A stretch of 64,000 nt of DNA from Bradyrhizobium tropiciagri (GTDB taxonomy: Bacteria; Pseudomonadota; Alphaproteobacteria; Rhizobiales; Xanthobacteraceae), in the NCBI RefSeq assembly GCF_018130505.1, contig NZ_JAFCKH010000015.1, positions 1-64,000 on the forward strand, read 5' to 3'. Below are positions 53,971 through 63,228 of the stretch, piece after piece (the stretch's first letter is position 1; each line of letters opens with the position of its first letter). A model generated the notes under the pieces. It saw nothing but the letters and a program-made list of their open reading frames with translations, made no database searches and was not told the DNA's origin. The translations under genes and the position numbers were made by a program.

Positions 53971-55215
53971 ATGGAATGCGGTCGTTCCGTCCGCACCGCG
54001 ACTGGTTGGAGGGGCCCTGATTTGCGCGTCGGTATCGAGACCCTGACCGGGACGGGTATTGCGGGCGTTGGAAGCCATTCGCGCGCCCGATCGATAGTGT
54101 CGATTGCATGCGGCGTGTACGCCGTGGGCTATGCGGGCTACCATTTGTCCGGCCCGTTCGAAGCCCTTCGATACCTGATCTATGCCTTGCCGCTGCTCCT
54201 CATCGCGTCGTCGATGCAGGATCGCGTTTCGAGTTGGAGCCGGCCAGCCGCGGCCTTCCTTTTCGCCTATGTGGCGTTGGCTGTCGTCAGCTACCTGACT
54301 GGAACGCGCGACGTCGCATTCGCCTCACGCAACTTCGTCATCATCGCCTGCGCCATCCTCTGCTTCATGCCGGTCGTCGAGGTCAACGCGGCACAAATCC
54401 GCTTCATCTTTCTATGTTCGCTGGTCTATCTGTTCATGGACTATTGGGGCGCCGAACGCGGCGAGATTCGTCTTCTGCAGATGCTGAACAACGGCACCGG
54501 CACTGCCGTTGTGGAGGGCTACGACAGCAATGACGGCGGGGGCGTCGTCGGGCCGTTGTACGCGGCGTTCTTTTTCGCGATCGGCGCGAAGCTTCAGTTC
54601 CTGCTTGCCTTGATCATGAGCATCGTGGCGGGAAAACGCGTCGCCATCCTCGCGATTGTCGTTGGCGTGTGTGCTGCAATGCTGTTTCGATACGTCCCGG
54701 CGCTCAAGCAGAGGCGCAACTGCTTCTTCGCCCTGTTGGCCGCGTTGGCGACCATCAACATTGTGGCCACAAACCTCGACACCATCTCCGAATACGTATT
54801 CCACAGCGCCAGCATTACCGTCAGTTTCGATGAAGTCATGCTCGGGCGCTATGCGATTGCCATCGAGTTGAACCGCATGATGGACACGCGGCCCTTCGTC
54901 GAGTCGCTTTTCGGATCCGGGCCGGGCGGTGCCGATACCCTGGCCTCGATCGTCTCGAGCGGAGTGCTGACGCAGCCGCACAATGACTGGATGAAGATCC
55001 TTCACGACTACGGGATTGCAGGATCGATCGTGATGACCACGTTCATGGCCCTGCTGTTTTCGACATCCGCGACCGCGGCCGTGATCGCGATTACGACCGC
55101 TATCATCATGTCTACGGACAACGTCCTCATCTACCTCTTCTACTGGTTTCCGGCAGCTCTGATGGTCGCCTATTCTCAGGTGCAGGAGCCTGCCGCGCGC
55201 AGGACGCCGTGGTGA
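53971..55215 (+). CDS. O-antigen ligase/polymerase-like membrane protein (Wzy candidate)
   Basis: 414 residues with about 10 hydrophobic segments. A large loop in the C-terminal half contains 'GSGPGGADTLASIVSSGVLT' and 'QPHNDWMKILHDYGIAGSIV', the H-N-x-W/xxxxxYG pattern seen in Wzy/WaaL proteins. It probably polymerises the flipped repeat units on the periplasmic side. ATG 53971 has AAGGG upstream; a TTG at 54022 preceded by GGAGGGG is an attractive alternative. It is followed 22 bp later by the beta-helix protein gene. Confidence 0.8.
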   Translation: MECGRSVRTATGWRGPDLRVGIETLTGTGIAGVGSHSRARSIVSIACGVYAVGYAGYHLSGPFEALRYLIYALPLLLIASSMQDRVSSWSRPAAAFLFAYVALAVVSYLTGTRDVAFASRNFVIIACAILCFMPVVEVNAAQIRFIFLCSLVYLFMDYWGAERGEIRLLQMLNNGTGTAVVEGYDSNDGGGVVGPLYAAFFFAIGAKLQFLLALIMSIVAGKRVAILAIVVGVCAAMLFRYVPALKQRRNCFFALLAALATINIVATNLDTISEYVFHSASITVSFDEVMLGRYAIAIELNRMMDTRPFVESLFGSGPGGADTLASIVSSGVLTQPHNDWMKILHDYGIAGSIVMTTFMALLFSTSATAAVIAITTAIIMSTDNVLIYLFYWFPAALMVAYSQVQEPAARRTPW

Positions 55216-55237
55216 CTGCCTGCGGGAGCCCGCTGCC

Positions 55238-57328
55238 ATGCTGACCAGACGGATGCTTTTGGGCGGCGTTCTCGTGTCGGTGCTGTCGGGCAGATCGGCA
55301 GCAGCTCAGGCCGACATCTACGTATCGACGTCCGGAAAGGAGCAGTGGTCCGGGCGCCTCCCGGAGCCACGGCAAGACGGGACCGATGGACCGGTCGCAT
55401 CGATCGAGCAGGCGAAGCGGCGTGTTGCCGAACTGCGCCTGCGCGAGCCCGGCCGCGAACGACCCATCATCGTCTCCATTCGCGGCGGCACCTACTATCT
55501 GAGCGAGCCGCTCACATTTGGCCCGGAAGACTCGGGCACGGAAAACTCCCCGACCATCTTTGAGGCTTTCTCAAATGAAACCCCCGTGCTGAGCGGCGGC
55601 GTACGGATCACGGGTTGGCAAATCACCGACGAAGGACATTGGCGGACGACGCTGGATGAGGTGCGCTCCGGCCAGTGGTCGTTTGCCCAACTGTTCGTGG
55701 ACGATCAGCGGCGCTACCGTCCGCGTCTGCCCGAGCGGGGTTACTATCAGATTGCGGAGCAACTCGGCCGCGGGCAATTTGGCTTCGCCGACGGCGACAT
55801 CCGCACCGACTGGGCCGATCTGAAAGACGTGGAGGTAGTGGCATTTCATGTGTGGTCGGCGCCGCGCATGCGGATCAGGTCCGTCGTCGCGGCTGAGCAT
55901 CGGGTGGTATTCACCAATCAGAGTTGGAGAGCTTTCGACAAGGGCAACCGGTACCTGGTGGACAATGTGCGGGACGCGTTGCGCCAGCCCGGCCAGTGGT
56001 ATCTCGACAGGTCGCTCGGGCAACTCACCTACATTCCAAAGGCCGGAGAACAGCCTGACAAGGCCGTGGTGATCGCCCCCCGGCTCGAACAGCTGGTCGC
56101 GTTTCGGGGTGACCTGCCAGGCAAACGTTGGGTCACGAACCTGCAGTTTCGCGGCCTCACCTTCGCCCACAGCAATTGGACGTTGCCGAGCACCGGCCAG
56201 GACTTCCCGCAGGCCGAAATAGGGCTGCGGGCGGCGATCGAAGCATTTGGTGCCCGCGATATCGCCTTCGAACGCTGTGCCATCCGGCACGTCGGCGCCT
56301 GCGGCATCGCTTTCGGCGCCGGATCACGCAACAATCGCCTAGAGAGCTGCGAGCTGATCGACCTCGGAGGCGGCGGCGTGAAGATCGGACACGCCGGCAG
56401 CGGGACCTGGGACAGCATCAGGCAACCCGCGAACGATCCCGAGATGCACGTGTCCCACCACGTCATCCGCAACTGCCTGGTCGCGCATGGCGGCCGCCTG
56501 CACCCGGCGGCCAACGGCATCTGGATCGGGCAATCCTCGTACAACACCGTCGAACACAATGATGTCTTCGACTTCTACCAGATCGGGATTTCGGTCGGCT
56601 GGACCTGGGGGTACACGCGCAGCGACGCGCACCACAACGATATCGCCTTCAACCACGTGTACAGGATCGGCCAGGGCGTGACCTCGGACATGGGCGCGAT
56701 CTATACCTTGGGCGTGCAGCCCGGCACGGTCGTGCGCAACAACCACATCCACGATGTCCGGTCGTTCCTCGATGCCGGGTGGGGTTTGTACACGGACGAA
56801 GGATCCAGCGAGATCGTCATGGAGAACAACCTGGTGCACCACACCAAGAGCGCCGGCTTTCACCAGCATTTCGGCAGGGAGAACCGTATCCGGAACAACA
56901 TTTTTGCCTACGCTGGCGAGTTTCCGCTGGAGGTGACCAAATCCGAACCGCACATTTCGTTCTATTTCGAACGCAACATCGTCTATTGGAGCAATAGCAA
57001 ACCGTTGATCGGAGGGTGTCCCGCGGCTTCGCCGCCGTGCAATGTCAACATCAAGTTCGATCGCAACATCTATTGGAACACCGTCGCCAAGCGGCCTGTT
57101 TTCCCGGGTAGCTTCCTGCTGAATCTGTGGCGCGAGGGAACCCAGGACGAGCAAGCGTTGTTCGCCGATCCGCTGTTCGTGGATGCTGAGAAATCAGACT
57201 TCCGCCTGAAGGCCAATTCGCCGGCGCTGCAGACTGGCTTCCAACCCTTCGATGCAACGCAGGCCGGCCGGCAGGAGCCAGCCTTGCTGAGCGCGAACCT
57301 GCCAGGCGTCCCGCCGGGCTTTTCCTAG
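55238..57328 (+). CDS. Secreted right-handed beta-helix protein, possible glycan hydrolase or lyase
   Basis: 696 residues. Signal peptide with Tat-like RR (MLTRRMLLGGVLVSVLSGRS, ending AAAQA). Residues about 25-330 include 'YVSTSGKEQWSG' and a beta domain; about 330-640 is a parallel beta-helix ('GIWIGQSSYNTVEHNDVFDF', 'VVRNNHIHDVRSFLDAG', 'YTDEGSSEIVMENNLVHHTK'). The Asp/Glu-rich DEGSS step resembles the active region of GH120 beta-xylosidase-like proteins, notable since UDP-xylose synthase is in the locus; this is tentative. Such enzymes trim or release exopolysaccharide. Cotranscribed with the polymerase-like gene. Confidence 0.83.
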   Translation: MLTRRMLLGGVLVSVLSGRSAAAQADIYVSTSGKEQWSGRLPEPRQDGTDGPVASIEQAKRRVAELRLREPGRERPIIVSIRGGTYYLSEPLTFGPEDSGTENSPTIFEAFSNETPVLSGGVRITGWQITDEGHWRTTLDEVRSGQWSFAQLFVDDQRRYRPRLPERGYYQIAEQLGRGQFGFADGDIRTDWADLKDVEVVAFHVWSAPRMRIRSVVAAEHRVVFTNQSWRAFDKGNRYLVDNVRDALRQPGQWYLDRSLGQLTYIPKAGEQPDKAVVIAPRLEQLVAFRGDLPGKRWVTNLQFRGLTFAHSNWTLPSTGQDFPQAEIGLRAAIEAFGARDIAFERCAIRHVGACGIAFGAGSRNNRLESCELIDLGGGGVKIGHAGSGTWDSIRQPANDPEMHVSHHVIRNCLVAHGGRLHPAANGIWIGQSSYNTVEHNDVFDFYQIGISVGWTWGYTRSDAHHNDIAFNHVYRIGQGVTSDMGAIYTLGVQPGTVVRNNHIHDVRSFLDAGWGLYTDEGSSEIVMENNLVHHTKSAGFHQHFGRENRIRNNIFAYAGEFPLEVTKSEPHISFYFERNIVYWSNSKPLIGGCPAASPPCNVNIKFDRNIYWNTVAKRPVFPGSFLLNLWREGTQDEQALFADPLFVDAEKSDFRLKANSPALQTGFQPFDATQAGRQEPALLSANLPGVPPGFS

Positions 57329-57374
57329 GCTGAACAGGTGGAGCGAATTCTCGACCGCGATGTCGCTTTCCGCA

Positions 57375-58361
57375 CTACCGCGAATGCGGATGGTACACCA
57401 GCGTCCGTTTCCGGTCGGTATCCTTGCCAAGTGGCTGATCATCGACCGCGCGTACCGGCGCCCTGCGATCACGCCAGAACGCGAAGCCGACCCCAGCCAG
57501 TAAGCCAAACAGAATAGACAGTCCGAAGATCATGATTCCCTTGGGGCTGGTCGGCGTGTAGTTCGGAACGGCCAGCCTGACGCTCTGGTTATCGGCGACC
57601 TCGAGTTGATCGTCATCCTGCGAATTCATCGCAGCTTCCAGTGACGTCCGATCGGCTTCAAGTTCGTCGACCGCCTGCAAGGTCTTCGGATGCTTTTCGC
57701 CGTAGAGCGCCAGACGCTCGCGCAGCTCGGCTTCCGCGGCGACGACCTTGTTCTGCCGCCGCTGCCTGACCTTGTCGCGCAGATATTCGGCAACGACGGC
57801 GTTGACGACCCTCGCAGCCTCCTCCGCGGACGAGGCCGTGAACGAAATCGAGATCAGGTATGAACGTGTCTCATTGGTGACGACAATTCTCTTGCGCAAC
57901 GCCGCGACCGTGCGATCGAACGGCGAGTAGCTCCGGGTTTCCGGCAACCACGCGGCCCGGAACCGGTCCAGGTGCATCTTCAACCACGAACCGGAGACGT
58001 TCGGATCCTGTCCCAGACGTTTTGCGACTGCCCGCAGCAGCGCCTCGGAGCGGATCAGGAGAGCCTCGCCATTGACGATGGACGCTCCATCGGTGTTCCC
58101 CAGCGCTACGACTTTCGATTGCTCGCGGGACACCAGATTGGGATAGATCAGCGCCTCCGCCGAATATTTGCGCGGCAACAGCGGTATGAGAATGCACGCG
58201 ATCACCAGTGCGAGCGCGACGAATACCGCGATCAGCCAGCCGTGCCGGGTGATCCACGGAATGATGCTCGCGGCCATGTCGTCATAATGGACACGATATT
58301 CCGAAGGATCGAGCTGGAAATCCAGCCGCTTCTCGCGATTTGGCTTTATTGGCGCGGTCAT
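57375..58361 (-). CDS. Polysaccharide co-polymerase (Wzz/ExoP N-terminal type, no kinase)
   Basis: 328 residues. TM1 at about 40-62 ('WLIAVFVALALVIACILIPL'), a periplasmic chain-length domain with coiled coil (about 200-245), and TM2 at about 280-300 ('GIMIFGLSILFGLLAGVGFA') after the Pro-rich 'VPNYTPTSPKG' motif. The C-terminus is only about 30 cytoplasmic residues, with no Walker motifs or Tyr cluster, so the BY-kinase half of ExoP/Wzc is absent. Controls chain length and export with the ExoF-type protein. Start ATG 58361 chosen since upstream frame runs into the regulatory box. Confidence 0.87.
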   Translation of the reverse strand: MTAPIKPNREKRLDFQLDPSEYRVHYDDMAASIIPWITRHGWLIAVFVALALVIACILIPLLPRKYSAEALIYPNLVSREQSKVVALGNTDGASIVNGEALLIRSEALLRAVAKRLGQDPNVSGSWLKMHLDRFRAAWLPETRSYSPFDRTVAALRKRIVVTNETRSYLISISFTASSAEEAARVVNAVVAEYLRDKVRQRRQNKVVAAEAELRERLALYGEKHPKTLQAVDELEADRTSLEAAMNSQDDDQLEVADNQSVRLAVPNYTPTSPKGIMIFGLSILFGLLAGVGFAFWRDRRAPVRAVDDQPLGKDTDRKRTLVYHPHSR

Positions 58362-58477
58362 CGTGGAGTTCTTAGCGGATCGCGCAGCACGACGGGCAAG
58401 CACTTCGGGCGACATCTGCGCGGCAAAGGGACTACCTCCAACGAGACGGGCCGGCCTCTGCCGCATCGCAGCGTCCC

Positions 58478-58489
58478 GGGGTTACCCCC
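58478..58489. promoter_or_regulatory. GGGTAAYCC box between PCP and cytidylyltransferase genes
   Basis: GGGGTTACCCCC (minus strand GGGGGTAACCCC), near-identical to the box at 50280-50292. It is 117 bp upstream of the minus-strand PCP start and 176 bp upstream of the plus-strand gene at 58665, in the 303-bp divergent region 58362-58664, which has no other feature seen. Confidence 0.55.
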
Positions 58490-58664
58490 GACGGTTCGTT
58501 GACACTATGGACCGCCCCCGACACGCTTTGACCGAATGTCAGGGTGAGCTGACCCCTCACAATCGCAGCTGATGAAGCACGGCGCCGCAGGAAGTATCGG
58601 CGGGGCAAGGTTCGGGTTGTCCGCGACTGAACCCCATCACGCGACACGAAGAAGGGCTGCCGAG

Positions 58665-59480
58665 ATGAAGACAGTTCTGTTCTGCGGCGGGCTCGGGACT
58701 CGGATCCGGGATGTATCCGAAAGCATCCCCAAGCCGATGATTCCGATCGGGGACAAGCCGATCCTCTGGCACCTGATGCACTACTACAGCCAGTTCGGGC
58801 ACAACGACTTCGTGCTCTGCCTCGGTCACAAGGCGCACGTCATCAAGGAATTCTTCCTGAACTACAAGCCGCAGACCTATGCCGACTGCGTCGTCAAGGG
58901 CTTCGGCAGCCAGGTCGAGATCCTCGGCGATCCGCAGCAGGACTGGCGCGTCGCCATGATCGACACCGGCATCTGGCGAAACATCGGAGAACGCCTGTGG
59001 GCCGTGCGCCAGCATGTCGCCGGCGAGGAGATGTTCTACGCCAATTACAGCGACGGTCTTTCCGATATCGATCTCACCGAAATGACCCGGCTGTTCCGCG
59101 CCAGCGGCAAGGTCGCGTGCTTTACTGCGGTACGGCCGTCGTTCAGCCTGCATCTGGTCGACATGCGGCCCGACGGCAAGGTTGAACGGATGCGGGCCAG
59201 CCAGGATGCCAACCTCTGGATCAACGGAGGCTTCTTCATCTTCCGCCAGGAGATATTCGACTACATGGCGGAAGGCGACGAACTCGTCGAGGCGCCCTTC
59301 AGGCGGCTGATCGAAGCCGACCAGCTGATGGCTTTCCAGCATGAAGGCTTTTGGCGGCCGATGGATACGCTGAAGGACAAGCACGTGCTCGACGACCTCG
59401 TCGAGAAGGGCACGATGCCCTGGCTGCTCCATCAGATCCCGCGCGGCGCTGAATTCGAGGCCGAAAGGAAAGCCGGATGA
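58665..59480 (+). CDS. rfbF: Glucose-1-phosphate cytidylyltransferase-like nucleotidyltransferase
   Basis: 271 residues. 'MKTVLFCGGLGTRIRDVSES' with GGxGTR, then 'IPKPMIPIGDKPILWHLMHY' and 'YSQFGHNDFVLCLGHKAHVI' match RfbF/AscA, which make CDP-glucose from CTP. 'FWRPMDTLKDKHVLDDL' is the conserved end. It would begin a CDP-deoxysugar or related path. GAAGGG before ATG 58665. Overlaps the PIG-L gene by ATGA; five plus-strand genes follow as an operon. Another nucleotide (UTP, dTTP) is possible but less likely. Confidence 0.87.
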   Translation: MKTVLFCGGLGTRIRDVSESIPKPMIPIGDKPILWHLMHYYSQFGHNDFVLCLGHKAHVIKEFFLNYKPQTYADCVVKGFGSQVEILGDPQQDWRVAMIDTGIWRNIGERLWAVRQHVAGEEMFYANYSDGLSDIDLTEMTRLFRASGKVACFTAVRPSFSLHLVDMRPDGKVERMRASQDANLWINGGFFIFRQEIFDYMAEGDELVEAPFRRLIEADQLMAFQHEGFWRPMDTLKDKHVLDDLVEKGTMPWLLHQIPRGAEFEAERKAG

Positions 59481-60130
59481 AGCCGGTCGTACTTGCCGAG
59501 CCGGGCCAGCGTCTTTCGCTGCTCTGCATCGGCGCTCATTCGGACGATATCGAGATCGGCGCCGGCGCGACAATTCTCGGATGGATCGAGCGAGGCGTCC
59601 GCCTGGACGTGCACTGGGTCGTGCTCAGCGCCGCCGGGCCGCGAGCCGACGAAGCACGCGCATCGGCCCACGCGTTCCTTGCGGGCGCGGCGCGATCGAC
59701 GATCGAGCTGGCGGAATTCCGCGACGGCTATTTTCCCTACCAGGGCGCCGCCATCAAGAACTGGTTCGAGGAGCTGAAAACGCGCGCGTCGCCCGACGTG
59801 ATCCTGTGCCATTGGCGCGGCGATGCGCATCAGGATCATCGGGAAGTGTCCGCGCTGACCTGGAACAGTTTTCGCGATCACGTCATCCTCGAATACGAGA
59901 TTCCGAAATGGGACGGCGATCTGGGCCAGCCCAATCTGTTCATCCCGGCCGGCAAGGCGCTGATGGAGCGCAAGGCAAGGCTGCTTCATGAGCATTTCGG
60001 CACGCAGCGTTCGAAGGACTGGTTCGACGCGCAGACGTTCATGGGGCTGGCGCGGCTTCGCGGCGCCGAGTGCCGCGCGCCGGACGGATTCGCGGAAGCC
60101 TTCCATGCGCGGAAGATCTTGGTGCAGTGA
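59477..60130 (+). CDS. PIG-L/LmbE family deacetylase
   Basis: 217 residues. 'LLCIGAHSDDIEIGAGATIL' carries the AHxDD zinc motif, and 'HWRGDAHQDHREVSALTWNS' has the later HxxH ligand. The family removes acetyl from N-acetyl sugars. It may deacetylate an amino sugar or a lipid-linked intermediate of the glycan. Coupled to the cytidylyltransferase by ATGA overlap. Confidence 0.9.
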   Translation: MKPVVLAEPGQRLSLLCIGAHSDDIEIGAGATILGWIERGVRLDVHWVVLSAAGPRADEARASAHAFLAGAARSTIELAEFRDGYFPYQGAAIKNWFEELKTRASPDVILCHWRGDAHQDHREVSALTWNSFRDHVILEYEIPKWDGDLGQPNLFIPAGKALMERKARLLHEHFGTQRSKDWFDAQTFMGLARLRGAECRAPDGFAEAFHARKILVQ

Positions 60131-60145
60131 CGAGGACAAGAGATC

Positions 60146-61222
60146 ATGAAGGTACTGGTAACCGGCCATCTGGGATACATCGGAACCGTGATGGTTCCTC
60201 TGCTGTTGCGCTCCGGTCACGACGTGATCGGCCTCGACAGCGATCTCTATGCCAACTGCACCTTCGAGGCCGGCGGCCGCATCGCCTCCGTGCCGCATAT
60301 CCGCAAGGATGTCCGTGACGTCGTCAGCGGCGATCTCGAGGGCATCGATGCCGTCATTCACCTGGCCGCGCTGTCCAACGACCCGCTCGGAAATCTGTGC
60401 CCTGACCTCACCTACGACATCAATCACCATGGCAGCGTCCGGCTCGCGATGGCTGCCAAGCAGGCCGGCGTCGGCCGCTTCCTGCTGGCGTCCTCGTGCA
60501 GCAATTACGGCCGGGCCGGCGAAGCGATGCTCGACGAGACCGGAGACCTGAACCCGGTCACCGCCTATGGTGAATCGAAGGTGCGCGCAGAGCGAGGGAT
60601 CTCCCCGCTCGCGGACGACAGCTTCTGTCCGACCTACCTGCGCCCGGCGACCGCGTACGGCGCCTCGCCGCGCATTCGCTTCGACATCGTGCTCAACAAT
60701 CTGGTGGCCTGGGCCGTCACGAAGCAACTGATCTACTTGAAGTCCGACGGGTCGCCCTGGCGCCCGATCGTCCATATCGAGGATATCTCGCGCGCCTTCA
60801 TCGCGGCAATGGAAGCGCCGCGCGACCTCGTCTTCAATCAGGCATTCAACGTCGGCCAGACCGCCCACAATTATCGCGTTCGCGACATTGCCGCGATCGT
60901 CGCCGACGTGGTTCCCGGCTCCCGGCTGGAGATGGCCCCTGACGCAAGCGCGGACACGCGATCCTACCGTGTGAGCTTCGACAAGATCGCCCGCGTGCTG
61001 CCTGCCTTCAAGCCGCAATGGGACGCGCGCCGCGGTGCCGAGCAGCTCTACGATGCCTATCGCCGGTCTAGCCTGACGCTCGAGGAGTTCGAGGGACCGC
61101 GCTACCAGCGCATCAGCCATATCCAGAAGCTGATCGCCGACGGCGTCATCTCGGACGATTTGCGGCACCGGCAGGCAACCGGCCGGGAAACCGAGCGCAA
61201 GCTGGCTGCGGCCGGCGGATAG
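60146..61222 (+). CDS. NAD-dependent epimerase/dehydratase (extended SDR)
   Basis: 358 residues. '[20 protein letters not shown]' (GxxGxxG), '[11 protein letters not shown]', '[11 protein letters not shown]' and '[12 protein letters not shown]' (YxxxK). It acts on an NDP-sugar, probably the CDP-sugar made by the first gene, as epimerase, dehydratase or reductase. It lacks the GHTGFKG start of CDP-glucose 4,6-dehydratase, so that step is not obviously covered here. 15 bp after the PIG-L gene. Confidence 0.87.
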   Translation: MKVLVTGHLGYIGTVMVPLLLRSGHDVIGLDSDLYANCTFEAGGRIASVPHIRKDVRDVVSGDLEGIDAVIHLAALSNDPLGNLCPDLTYDINHHGSVRLAMAAKQAGVGRFLLASSCSNYGRAGEAMLDETGDLNPVTAYGESKVRAERGISPLADDSFCPTYLRPATAYGASPRIRFDIVLNNLVAWAVTKQLIYLKSDGSPWRPIVHIEDISRAFIAAMEAPRDLVFNQAFNVGQTAHNYRVRDIAAIVADVVPGSRLEMAPDASADTRSYRVSFDKIARVLPAFKPQWDARRGAEQLYDAYRRSSLTLEEFEGPRYQRISHIQKLIADGVISDDLRHRQATGRETERKLAAAGG

Positions 61223-61235
61223 AGGGAGGCAACCG

Positions 61236-61811
61236 ATGATCTTCACCGAGACGAAGCTGAAGGGCGCCTACATCATCGATCTCGACCGCAAGACCGACGA
61301 GCGCGGCTTCTTTGCGCGGGCGTTCTGCCGCAAGGAGTTCCGCGACCATGGGCTGAAGCCGATCATCGCCCAGGCAAACCTCGCCTCGAACGCTCGCAAG
61401 GGAACGCTGCGCGGCATGCACTTCCAGTATCCGCCGGCGGCGGAGAGCAAGCTGGTTCGATGCACGCGCGGCGCCATTCTCGACATCATCGTCGACCTGC
61501 GGCCCGAGAGCCCGACCTATCTTCAGCACATCTCCGTCGAGCTGAACGAGGACAACATGACCTCGCTCTACGTGCCGGAGCGCTTCGCCCACGGCTATCA
61601 GGCGCTGCGCGACAACACGGACACCAGCTATCAGGTCGGCGAGTTCTACACGCCGGACGCCGAGGGCGGGCTTCGACACGACGATCCGCGGCTTGGGCTG
61701 GAATGGCCGCTTCCGGTGACGGTGATCTCGCCGAAGGACCAGGCCTTCCGGCCACTCAGCGAGATCGAGAACGAGGTGAAGCACAGGATGTCGGTCGCGA
61801 TGGCGGCCTGA
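61236..61811 (+). CDS. dTDP-4-dehydrorhamnose 3,5-epimerase-like cupin (RfbC family)
   Basis: 191 residues. 'DERGFFARAFCRKEF', 'QANLASNARKGTLRGMHFQY' (catalytic His in RGMHFQ), 'DLRPESPTYLQHISVELNED' and 'VPERFAHGYQALRDNTDTSY' are RfbC hallmarks. It epimerises C3 and/or C5 of a 4-keto sugar nucleotide. No rfbA/B/D is adjacent, so it likely works on the CDP- or another keto sugar of this operon. GGGAGG before the ATG. Confidence 0.9.
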   Translation: MIFTETKLKGAYIIDLDRKTDERGFFARAFCRKEFRDHGLKPIIAQANLASNARKGTLRGMHFQYPPAAESKLVRCTRGAILDIIVDLRPESPTYLQHISVELNEDNMTSLYVPERFAHGYQALRDNTDTSYQVGEFYTPDAEGGLRHDDPRLGLEWPLPVTVISPKDQAFRPLSEIENEVKHRMSVAMAA

Positions 61812-61860
61812 CGCCGCGCCTGCGCCTTGCGCGTGAAATTCCGGCGATGGAGCAACGGGC

Positions 61861-63228
61861 ATGTGGATACTCGATACGGCGTTGAAGGCATGCGCGGATC
61901 ACAAGCGGCCAATCCGGGTCGGCATCATCGGCGCCGGCTTCATGTGCCAGGGCCTGACCAACCAGATCGTCAACAGCGTGCCCGGCATGCGGGTCGTCGC
62001 GATCTCCAACCGCCGTCCCGAGCGGGCCGTGGCAGTGTTCGAATATGCCGGCTGCGAGGACATTGCCGTTGCCGAGTCGCAAGCCAAATTCGACCAGGCC
62101 GCCGAGCGCAAGCGGCCGGTAGCCACCGCTGACGCGATGCTGCTGGCGCGATCGCCGCACATCGACGTGCTTGTCGACGTCACCGGCTCGGTCGAGTACG
62201 GAGCGCGCGTTACGCTCGAGGCGTTCAAGCACGGCAAGGACGTCGTCCTGATGAACGCCGAGCTCGACGGGACGATCGGTCCTATTCTCCACACGTACGC
62301 CAAACAATACGGCGTCATCCTCACCGGCTGCGAGGGCGACGAGCCGGGCGTCCAGATGAACCTCTATCGATGGGTCAAGGGCCTCGGCCTCACGCCGCGC
62401 CTGATGGGCAATGTGAAAGGGCTCCAGGATCCCTATCGCAACCCGACCACGCAGAAGGGCTTTGCCGACCGTTGGGGACAGAACCCCGCGATGGTGACCA
62501 GCTTCGCCGACGGCACCAAGATCAGCTTCGAGCAGAGCATCGTCGCCAACGCGACCGGCTTCAAGGTGCGCTCGCGCGGCATGTCGCGCGGACTGGAGTA
62601 CACGGGCGACGTGCTCAAGATCGGCGAGCTGTACGACATCGAGGAGCTCCGCAACCTCGGCGGCGCGATCGACTATGTGGTGGGAACGCCGCTGACCAAG
62701 GTCTATTGCCTGGCCGAGCATCGCGATCCGAAGCAGCAGCACTACCTCAATCTGTACAAGATGGGAACGGGGCCGCTCTATTCGTTCTTCATCCCCTATC
62801 ATCTGGTGCACTTCGAAGCACCGAACGCCATCGCGCGGGCTGTGCTGTTCAGGGATCCGACCACCACGCCGCTCGGCGGTCCCGTCGTCGAAGTCTGCGC
62901 CGTCGCCAAGCGCGACCTCAAGGCCGGCGAGGTGCTCGACGACTACGGCATGTACATGACGTATGGCGAGGCGGTGAACAGCGAGGAGATGTGCGCCCGG
63001 CGCTACTTGCCGGAAGGCCTGGTGGAGGGTTGCCGGTTGAAGCGCGATATCGCCAAGGACGCCGTGATGACGTACGACGACGTCGTGCTTCCGAGCGGGC
63101 GCCTCGCCGACCGGTTGCGCGCCGAGCAATATCGCAGCTTCCGGGGCGAAACCTGGCTCGAGGAGCTGTTGACGGCCTCGACCGCATCCGAACGCAATTC
63201 ATCCGAGGCCCCGATCCCAGTTTCATAG
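61861..63228 (+). CDS. NAD(P)-binding oxidoreductase with C-terminal SAF domain (COG4091-like)
   Basis: 455 residues. N-terminal Rossmann domain ('RVGIIGAGFMCQGLTNQIVN'), central homoserine-dehydrogenase-like region ('VDVTGSVEYGARVTLEAFKH', 'LTGCEGDEPGVQMNLYRWVK') and a SAF domain at about 345-420 ('CAVAKRDLKAGEVLDDYGMY'). Such proteins recur in sugar-nucleotide operons; the reaction is unsettled, perhaps oxidation or rearrangement of a branched sugar precursor. Last gene of the CDP-sugar operon. GGAGCAACGGGC precedes the ATG. Confidence 0.83.
   Translation: MWILDTALKACADHKRPIRVGIIGAGFMCQGLTNQIVNSVPGMRVVAISNRRPERAVAVFEYAGCEDIAVAESQAKFDQAAERKRPVATADAMLLARSPHIDVLVDVTGSVEYGARVTLEAFKHGKDVVLMNAELDGTIGPILHTYAKQYGVILTGCEGDEPGVQMNLYRWVKGLGLTPRLMGNVKGLQDPYRNPTTQKGFADRWGQNPAMVTSFADGTKISFEQSIVANATGFKVRSRGMSRGLEYTGDVLKIGELYDIEELRNLGGAIDYVVGTPLTKVYCLAEHRDPKQQHYLNLYKMGTGPLYSFFIPYHLVHFEAPNAIARAVLFRDPTTTPLGGPVVEVCAVAKRDLKAGEVLDDYGMYMTYGEAVNSEEMCARRYLPEGLVEGCRLKRDIAKDAVMTYDDVVLPSGRLADRLRAEQYRSFRGETWLEELLTASTASERNSSEAPIPVS

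Noticed and set aside
59432-61246. Minus-strand frame of 604 codons opposite the CDP-sugar operon
   Set aside because: Three well-recognised plus-strand proteins occupy the same DNA.
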